Shown here piece after piece: positions 57,601 through 64,000 of a DNA stretch of 64,000 bases (positions are counted from its first letter, which is position 1; each line of letters opens with the position of its first letter). The stretch is from NCBI GenBank assembly GCA_029977845.1, contig JAPOKC010000001.1, forward strand, positions 62,001 through 126,000, read 5' to 3'. The stretch is from Mycobacteriaceae bacterium. GTDB taxonomy: Bacteria; Actinomycetota; Actinomycetes; Mycobacteriales; Mycobacteriaceae. The translations under genes were made by a program, and so were the position numbers. The notes beneath the pieces are model-generated. The model was not told the origin of the DNA. It saw only the letters and a program-made list of their open reading frames with translations, and did not search any database.

Positions 57601-59390
57601 CATCGACCGCGGCCATCGGCCGTCGCGCCCGTCCGATCGCGGCGGCAGACAGCCCGGTGCCGGTCGACTGGCTCTACGAACCCGCGTGGCAGATCAGCCG
57701 GTTGCCTGACGGCCACGTCGTCGACGCCGGTTCGTGGCTGGTCATCGGGGACGCAGAACTCGGTTCAGAGCTGGGTTCATCTTCTGCGGCGATGAGCGAT
57801 GCGGACAACGTCCTCTACGCCCCCGAGGTGGATGGATCGGCCATCGATGTCGCGTCCGCGTACCGGTTGTTCAACCAAGCGCGCCGGATCGCCAACGACC
57901 TGGCCGCGCTGCCGGCACCGCCCAAACTCTTCTTCCTGACCCGCAATGCGCAGCCGGTCGCCGACGGAGACCGCGCCAACCCGGTCCATGCGGTGCTGTG
58001 GGGACTGGGCCGCACGCTGGCCCTCGAACACCCGGAGATCTGGGGCGCCGTCATCGATGTGGACGACTCGATGCCCGCCGTGCTCGCCGCCCGGCATATC
58101 CGCGACGAGCGTCTCGCCGCCGACGGCGAGGATCAGATCGTCTACCGGTCCGGAAACCGCTACGTGCCCCGGCTGCACCCGGCCGTCGCGGCGCCCCCGG
58201 CCGGACTGACCAAGAACAGCAGCCAGCTCGTCATCGGCGCAACCGGGCACATCGGTCCGCACCTGATCGGTCAGCTCGCCGACATGGGCGCCGGAACCAT
58301 CGTCGCGGTGTCACGCAATCCGGGCGACAAGCTCAAAGACCTTCAACACCGACTCGCCTCGACGGGCACCACGCTCGTCGAGGTGGCGGCCGATGTCACC
58401 GACCACGCGGCCATGGCGGCGCTGTTCGATCGGTTCGGCACCGACCTGCCGGCGCTGGAGGGGATCTACCTGGCCGCGTTCGCCGGTGGCCCGGTCACCT
58501 TGGCCGATATGACCGACGATGACGTCAGCACCATGTTCCGGCCGAAACTGGACGCGCTCGGCGTGCTGCACGATCTGTCGCTGAAGACCGAACTGCGCCA
58601 CTTCGTGCTGTTCTCCTCGATCTCGGGCCTTCTCGGATCGCGCTGGCTGGCGCATTACACGGCCACGAGCGCCTTCCTGGACACCTTCGCCTACGCCCGG
58701 CGCAACCTCGGCCTGCCCGCCACCGTCGTCAACTGGGGGCTGTGGAAGTCCCTGTCCGACAACCAATCCGATGCCGGTCAGGTCATCTCGGACACCGGAC
58801 TGCTGGCGATGCCCGACGAGAAGGCCATCCGCGCGCTGCCGTCGGTCATGAGTGGTGATGCACCGATTCGCAGTGCGGTGGTCGACGCGGACTGGCCGCT
58901 GCTGGCCGCGGCGTACCGCACCCGCGGCGCGTTGCGAATCCTCGACGACGTGTTGCTCGCGGCCGCCGACTCCCGCGCCGCGGCACCTGAGAGTGAGTTC
59001 CGCAAGGAACTGAATGACTGTGCGCCAGAGAAGCGCGCAGACATGCTCGCCGCGCACATCATCGCGTCCGCCTCATCCGTGATGGGCCTGGCGGCAGGGG
59101 AGCGTCTCGACCCGACGGCCGGTTTCTTCCAGCTCGGGATGGATTCACTGATGAGTGTCACACTGCAACGCAACCTCAGCGCAAGCCTCGGGATGGAGCT
59201 CCCGGCGGCCCTGATCTTCGAGTATCCGACGGTGTCATCGCTGACCGAAGCGCTGTGTGAACGGCTCGGCATCGACGAGGCCCCGACCGAGGGTGGCACT
59301 GCCCGATCAGGACTCGCCTCCCGGGCGCAGCAGCGCGCCAAGGCGCGGCAGGGCGCCGCCGCGAGCAGGAGGAAAGGAAACGTGGTGTGA
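54687..59390 (+). CDS. Type I modular PKS, ACP-KS-AT-KR-ACP (PpsA-like architecture)
   Basis: GVGSRDGVVLAGEL N-terminal carrier; [50 protein letters not shown] plus FSSISG...HYTATSAF KR; GMDSLMSVTLQRNL ACP. Confidence 0.93.
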   Translation: MTSSGDEEADLRHWLVDYLVTNVGCDPEQIDVVTPFNELGVGSRDGVVLAGELTELLGRTVSPVDIWQNPTIEGLAHALTNPDIDTAVGLEGNAVVLGEPIAVIGLGCRFPGDINGPDALWDFMIQRRSAVTTVPDERWSAFDDGSAGTAQTLAATTRWGSFLTDVAGFDADYFGITPREADYIDPQQRLALEVTVEALEHAGIPAESLQRSQTGVFMGACVSEYGVLASRDLGAIEAWNGTGGALSIIANRLSYYLDLRGPSLTIDTACSSSLVAVHLACQSLRTGQSELAIAGGVNLLLSPVVTRSFDQAGAMSPTGACHAFDAAADGFVRGEGCGVVILKRLSDALRDGDRVLAVVQGSAVNQDGRSNGLMAPNPAAQAAVLRAACADAGIEPAEIDYVETHGTGTLLGDPIEARALGAVFGRGRTPEDALLIGAAKTNLGHLEAAAGIAGLMKATLAVHRGEIPPNQHFDNPNPHIPFDELGLKVLDETTKWPATGHPRRAGVSSFGFGGTNAHVVLEQAPVPPLRLPVPQPAVTTLVVSGKSPERLAETASMLADWMDGVGAQVPLPDVAHTLNHHRTQHPTFATVCATSRNEAVSGLRALAAGQTPMGVVGPHQGACGPGTVFVYSGQGSQWPGMARQLLDDEAVFAGAVDDLDPEFTAQLGFSLRDVLADGEPVEGSVRVQSVLFGLQLALTALWRSYGVEPDVLIGHSMGEVTAAVVSGALTAAEGLQVIAARSRLMADLTDKGAVALLELGAAGTEELIAAHPGVTVTVHSSPRQTVVAGPTEAVEAVIDAARQRNVFARRVNMEVASHSAMMDPILAELKDALADLMPGYPVIPVLSTVENAVEAPQFDADHWVANVRNPVRFSDAIAAAGETNCTFIEISPHPILTKAISDTLDDPETPNKHHHALATLQRDISDSIAFHTSLNATFTARPPIGAHPPEPHPALPATPWHHRRHWLDFAPASTAAIGRRARPIAAADSPVPVDWLYEPAWQISRLPDGHVVDAGSWLVIGDAELGSELGSSSAAMSDADNVLYAPEVDGSAIDVASAYRLFNQARRIANDLAALPAPPKLFFLTRNAQPVADGDRANPVHAVLWGLGRTLALEHPEIWGAVIDVDDSMPAVLAARHIRDERLAADGEDQIVYRSGNRYVPRLHPAVAAPPAGLTKNSSQLVIGATGHIGPHLIGQLADMGAGTIVAVSRNPGDKLKDLQHRLASTGTTLVEVAADVTDHAAMAALFDRFGTDLPALEGIYLAAFAGGPVTLADMTDDDVSTMFRPKLDALGVLHDLSLKTELRHFVLFSSISGLLGSRWLAHYTATSAFLDTFAYARRNLGLPATVVNWGLWKSLSDNQSDAGQVISDTGLLAMPDEKAIRALPSVMSGDAPIRSAVVDADWPLLAAAYRTRGALRILDDVLLAAADSRAAAPESEFRKELNDCAPEKRADMLAAHIIASASSVMGLAAGERLDPTAGFFQLGMDSLMSVTLQRNLSASLGMELPAALIFEYPTVSSLTEALCERLGIDEAPTEGGTARSGLASRAQQRAKARQGAAASRRKGNVV

Positions 59391-62300
59391 GCGCCGATCA
59401 ATCCGACCTCGATGGGATCGCGGTCATCGGAATGGCCGGCCGGTTTCCCGGTGCGGACTCGGTGGGGGAGTTCTGGGAGAACCTCTGCAGTGGTAAGGAA
59501 TCCATCGCGACGCTCTCCGAGGAGGAACTCACCGCCGCCGGCGTGAGCGCCGCGACACTCGCCGATCCCACCTATGTCCGGCGGGCGGCACTGCTGAACG
59601 GCATCGACGAGTTCGACCCGGAATACTTCGGAATGAATCCGTACACCGCCCGCATGATGGATCCCCAACAGCGGTTGTTCCTTCAGACCGCGTGGCATGC
59701 GCTGGAGGATTCCGGCTACGACCCCGCCGGTTATGACGGATCGATCGGTGTCTTCGCCAGCAGCACCGCAAGCGGATACCTGATGGACAATCTGATGTCC
59801 CATCGGGATACCAAAAAGCTTGTGAGCGAGGGCATTACTGTCGAGATGTTCAATCTCGTCCTGCTCAACGACAAGGATCACCTCGCGACCCGGGTGTCGC
59901 ACGAGCTGAATCTGCGCGGTCCCAGCCTTTCGGTGCAGACCGCCTGCTCGTCATCGTTGGTCGCCGTACACCTCGCCTGCCAGAGCCTGCTCTCCGGTGA
60001 GTGCGACATGGCACTGACCGGTGCCGCAGCGATCCGGGTGCCGCACCATGTCGGCTACACCTACGAACCCGGTGCCATGGTCTCACCGTCGGGACATTGC
60101 CGGCCGTTCGATGTCAATTCCGACGGCACGATCTTCGGCAGCGGAGTCGCGGCGCTGATCCTCAAACCGCTGCAGGCCGCACTTGACGACGGCGATCGCA
60201 TTCACGCCGTGATCCGTGGTTCGGCCATCAACAACGACGGCGCACTGAAGATGACCTACGCCGCGCCCGCCGTCGCCGGCCAGGCCGAGGTCATCGCCGA
60301 GGCGCAGGCGGTCGCAGATGTCGACCCCGCCACCATCGGATACGTCGAGACGCACGGCACCGGCACACCGCTGGGTGACCCGATCGAGATCGAAGCGCTG
60401 CGGCAGGCGTTTGAGGCATCGGGGACCGAGCGGGCGGCGCCGTGCGTGCTGGGTTCGGTGAAGTCCAACATCGGCCACCTCGACGCCGCCTCCGGCGTGG
60501 CAGGACTGGTCAAGACCATCCTGTGCCTGAAGAACAAGGCGATTCCGGCGACGGTGCATTACACCGCCCCCAACCCGGAACTGCATCTGGAGAACACCCC
60601 GTTCGTCGTGGCCAAAGCGCTCACGCCGTGGGAGTCCGACGGCCCGCGTCGCGCCGGTGTCAGCTCCTTCGGCGTCGGCGGCACCAACGCACACGTCATC
60701 GTCGAGGAAGCGCCGGGCACACCTGCAACCCGGTCGGCGCCGGGCGGTCCTCAGGTGTTGCTGTTGTCGGCCCGGACGGCGGAGTCCGTCGCGGATGCCC
60801 GGACGGAACTGGCAGCCGAACTCGCCCGCAATGACGGCCTGGCACTCCCGGACGTGGCGTTCACGCTGGCGGGCCGTCGGGCGCACGAGGTGCGGGCGGC
60901 CGCGGTCGTGGCGGATCGGGAGGATGCGTGTGCCGTCCTGGCGGCCGGAGCGCACGACGGCGCCGAGAACGACAAGGTCTGGGTCGGCCGTGGTGCGACC
61001 GGTCCGGCACAGGTGGCGTTCCTGTTCCCGGGCCAGGGTTCCCAACATGTAGGTATGGCCAGCGGCCTGTACGACTCCGAACCGGTCTTCCGGGAGATCT
61101 TCGATCAGTGTGCGGCCGGATTCGCCGAGCACCTTGGTATCGATCTGAAGGCCGAAGTCTTCGAGGGGTCGGGTCTGGAGTCCACCGATCTGGCGCAGCC
61201 GGCGCTGTTCGCGGTGGAATACGCACTCGCGCGACTGGCGATGTCCTATGGCGTCACACCGACCGCGCTCGCGGGCCACAGCATCGGCGAACTCGTGGCC
61301 GCCGCCGTGGCGGGGGTGTTCGACCTCGACACCGCGATCAAGGTCGTCGCTGCGCGGGCGAAGCTGATGCATGCGGCACCGGCGGGCGCCATGGTGGCGG
61401 TGGCGGCGGGTCCCGACGACATCGCCGCCCACCTCGACGGTGCGGTCGATCTCGCTGCCGTCAACGAGTACGGCAGTTGTGTCCTCGCCGGCCCGGAGCA
61501 GGCGATCCGCGATGTCACCAACCGTCTGGCCGGCTCAGGTATCGTCGCGCGCCGGGTCCGCACGTCACACGGGTTCCACTCGCAGGCGATGGACTCGGTG
61601 CTGGAGCCGTTCAGCCAATTCCTCTCCGGACTCACCCTGCGCGCCCCGCAGATCCCGATGCTGTCGAACGTCACCGGGACGTGGATGACCGATGATGAGG
61701 CGACCGATCCGAATCGGTGGGCCCGGCACATCCGGTCCACGGTGCGGTTCGCCGACGAACTGCAGACCCTGCTCACCGACCCGGATCGTGTGATCGTCGA
61801 GGTCGGACCAGGTGGCAGCCTCACCGGTTCCGCGGTGCGGATGCCGGGATGGTCCGACACCCACCGGGCCGTCCGCCTGATGCGCCATCCCGTGCAGACG
61901 CGTGACGACCGCGACGCCTTCCTGCTGGGCCTTGGACAGCTGTGGGCCGCCGGAGCCGGCGTGGACTGGGCCAGGCTCTATGGTGAGCATCCGCAGCGGG
62001 TCACCATTCCTGGCTATGCCTTTGCGCGGCAACGGTATTGGATCGATCCCGACAACAGCGCCGTTCGCCGGCCGATGGGCTCCGGTGCGGCAGCCGCCAC
62101 CGATACCCAGCAGACTGCCGGGCAGTCCTTCCCGACGGCCGACGCACGAACCCAGATGCACTCCACATTGCACCGGATATGGTCGCAGTGTCTCGGTGTG
62201 GAAGCCGTCGCACCCGGCGACAACTTCTTCGAGATCGGTGGCGATTCGCTGGTGGCAATCGGCGTCGCGATGACCGCATCGCATGAAGGCGTCGAACTCA

Positions 62301-63814
62301 CGCCGCAGGATCTCTATGACAATCCGACGCTTTCGGCACTTACCGAGGCCCTGGTGGCCCGGCATGCCGCCGGCGGTCTGGCAAGTCAGGACACCGGCGA
62401 GCTGAATCCGGCTGTGCCGCCCAACATCCTGCGATTCCTCGACGGAGGTCTGGCCGAGCCGGGAAGGTGGCGGGTTCCCCTGGTCCTGCGCATCGATTCG
62501 ACCGTCGGCGCCGCTGACGTCGAAGCGGTGATGACCGCGGTGATCAACCATCACGACGCGCTGCGGATGCGGGTGGTCAACCGAGCGGGGCTGTGGGAAC
62601 AGCAGATCAGTGAGCCGGCCGATTTCGCGGATCTCGCCCATCAGACGCTGCCGGAGGCGGCCGCAGCACAATCGCCTGAGGAACGCAACGCACTGCGCGC
62701 CATCATCTCCGACACCATCGCCGCACAGGATCTCGACAGTGTGCCGCTGACGGCGACCTACGTGGTCGACGGTCACGGGGCCCCGCGATTCCTGGTGCTC
62801 ACCGTGCACGCCATGATCGACGACCTCACCTCGCGGGAGGTTCTGGTCACCGATCTGCTGACGGCCTTCGGTCAGCGGCTGGCCGGTGAGGACATCGCCC
62901 TGGAACCGGCGACGACGAGTTGGCGGGACTGGTCGCAGCGCTGCGCGGCACTGGCCGCACACCCGGCGGTTCTCGACGAACGCGGGTACTGGATCGGTAA
63001 CGCCACGAACGCGACGGTTCGAGTGTCCGGTACCGATACTGCCGGGGCGCCGGGAGCCGGCGACCTCAAGCGACTGCCCACCGCGCTGAACTCGGAGCAG
63101 ACCTCGCAGGTCGACAACGCGCGCCGGGTGCTTCAGGCTTCGACCGAGGAGATCCTGCTGGCGGCGCTGGCCCGCACGCTGGCGGCCACCGTCGGCGAGG
63201 GAGTGACGAGCGTGGACCTCACCGGTGCGGGCCGTTCGGTGCTGCGCCCCGATGTCGATTTCCACCGGACCATCGGGTGGTTCTCCACCGTCTATCCGGT
63301 GCCGCTGCCCTGTGCGGCGCCCGGGGCCACCGCTGCGGCCCAGCTGATAGACGAGGTCAGCCGGGCCGTCAAGGGTGTGCCGCACCACGGGATCGGTTAT
63401 GGGCTGCTGCGCTATCTGCATGCGCCGACCGCGGCGTTGCTCGGGTCGACCGGCCGGTCGGAATTCCTGCTCTCCTATCTCGGCATGATGCCGGAGTGGC
63501 AGCCCAGTGATGCCGCCGTCCAATTCGACGGCGACAGCGAACTCACGGTCCGTGAAACCCTCCCGGGCCTGGGTCATCCGGTCGAATTGCGCACCTACCG
63601 GCACGGCGGCCTGCTACACATCGACTGGTGGTACGACGGCCGGCGGGTTCCCGCCGACAAGATCGAGAGTCTGGCCGAGGAGCTGCCGGGCATGCTGATC
63701 GCATTGATCGACGAAGCCGTCTCGGGCGGCGTCGAGGATGACGAGAGTGAGGCTGACGATGAAGCAATGGCGCTGGTGGATCTGTCGGCCGCGGTATTCG
63801 ACGACGACGAGTAG
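59387..63814 (+). CDS. Type I PKS with C-terminal condensation-like domain, KS-AT-ACP-C (PpsE-like architecture)
   Basis: [63 protein letters not shown] and HRTIGWFSTVYPVPL C-domain motifs. Confidence 0.93.
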   Translation: MSADQSDLDGIAVIGMAGRFPGADSVGEFWENLCSGKESIATLSEEELTAAGVSAATLADPTYVRRAALLNGIDEFDPEYFGMNPYTARMMDPQQRLFLQTAWHALEDSGYDPAGYDGSIGVFASSTASGYLMDNLMSHRDTKKLVSEGITVEMFNLVLLNDKDHLATRVSHELNLRGPSLSVQTACSSSLVAVHLACQSLLSGECDMALTGAAAIRVPHHVGYTYEPGAMVSPSGHCRPFDVNSDGTIFGSGVAALILKPLQAALDDGDRIHAVIRGSAINNDGALKMTYAAPAVAGQAEVIAEAQAVADVDPATIGYVETHGTGTPLGDPIEIEALRQAFEASGTERAAPCVLGSVKSNIGHLDAASGVAGLVKTILCLKNKAIPATVHYTAPNPELHLENTPFVVAKALTPWESDGPRRAGVSSFGVGGTNAHVIVEEAPGTPATRSAPGGPQVLLLSARTAESVADARTELAAELARNDGLALPDVAFTLAGRRAHEVRAAAVVADREDACAVLAAGAHDGAENDKVWVGRGATGPAQVAFLFPGQGSQHVGMASGLYDSEPVFREIFDQCAAGFAEHLGIDLKAEVFEGSGLESTDLAQPALFAVEYALARLAMSYGVTPTALAGHSIGELVAAAVAGVFDLDTAIKVVAARAKLMHAAPAGAMVAVAAGPDDIAAHLDGAVDLAAVNEYGSCVLAGPEQAIRDVTNRLAGSGIVARRVRTSHGFHSQAMDSVLEPFSQFLSGLTLRAPQIPMLSNVTGTWMTDDEATDPNRWARHIRSTVRFADELQTLLTDPDRVIVEVGPGGSLTGSAVRMPGWSDTHRAVRLMRHPVQTRDDRDAFLLGLGQLWAAGAGVDWARLYGEHPQRVTIPGYAFARQRYWIDPDNSAVRRPMGSGAAAATDTQQTAGQSFPTADARTQMHSTLHRIWSQCLGVEAVAPGDNFFEIGGDSLVAIGVAMTASHEGVELTPQDLYDNPTLSALTEALVARHAAGGLASQDTGELNPAVPPNILRFLDGGLAEPGRWRVPLVLRIDSTVGAADVEAVMTAVINHHDALRMRVVNRAGLWEQQISEPADFADLAHQTLPEAAAAQSPEERNALRAIISDTIAAQDLDSVPLTATYVVDGHGAPRFLVLTVHAMIDDLTSREVLVTDLLTAFGQRLAGEDIALEPATTSWRDWSQRCAALAAHPAVLDERGYWIGNATNATVRVSGTDTAGAPGAGDLKRLPTALNSEQTSQVDNARRVLQASTEEILLAALARTLAATVGEGVTSVDLTGAGRSVLRPDVDFHRTIGWFSTVYPVPLPCAAPGATAAAQLIDEVSRAVKGVPHHGIGYGLLRYLHAPTAALLGSTGRSEFLLSYLGMMPEWQPSDAAVQFDGDSELTVRETLPGLGHPVELRTYRHGGLLHIDWWYDGRRVPADKIESLAEELPGMLIALIDEAVSGGVEDDESEADDEAMALVDLSAAVFDDDE

Positions 63815-63826
63815 GTAGCGGCAACT

Positions 63827-64000
63827 GTGTCAGATCACGGTGATCACGGCGTCGCGGTCGAGGGCATCGGCAAGTCGTTCGGTTCCGTTGACGCTCTGCG
63901 TGACATCTCCTTTCACGTCGGTCGCGGTGAGGTCGTCGCTCTGCTGGGTCCCAACGGGGCCGGTAAGACAACCACTGTCGAGATCCTCTCGACGCTGACG
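63827..64000 (+). CDS. ABC transporter ATP-binding protein, DrrA-like (5' partial)
   Basis: [58 protein letters not shown]: Walker [11 protein letters not shown]; truncated by window end. Confidence 0.9.
   Translation, partial: MSDHGDHGVAVEGIGKSFGSVDALRDISFHVGRGEVVALLGPNGAGKTTTVEILSTLT

Noticed and set aside
60083-63604. Large minus-strand ORFs (449 and 679 aa)
   Set aside because: Antisense shadows of the KS-AT-ACP-C PKS.

Overview
High-GC actinobacterial chromosome, recognisably Mycobacterium/Mycolicibacterium: the right-hand two thirds carry the conserved mycolyl-arabinogalactan locus (erp, glf, glfT2, PAP2 phosphatase, ubiA, aftB, two antigen-85 family genes, DUF732 lipoprotein, culp6, fadD32, pks13, accD4). 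The left third is the syntenic region holding ponA3-like PBP, rraA, hns, copC-like, espR, glpQ1, LCP, pheA and serS homologues, interrupted by accessory genes. Most interesting region: 51909-64000, immediately downstream of and translationally coupled to accD4. It encodes a TesA-like thioesterase, a FAAL, an ACP-KS-AT-KR-ACP PKS, a KS-AT-ACP-C PKS and the start of a DrrA-like ABC ATPase. Its domain order resembles a minimal two-module version of the PDIM/phthiocerol system (tesA/fadD26/ppsA/ppsE/drrA). Other points of note: a zinc-ribbon membrane protein/lipoprotein/S53 protease cassette (16.4-21.6 kb), an IrrE-like protease plus MAB_1171c-like membrane gene abutting espR, a cluster of DnaA-box-like 9-mers at 10.3-10.4 kb, and a tandem duplication of a gene 3' end at 105-178. 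All functional calls come from motif reading of the supplied translations; no database search was run.
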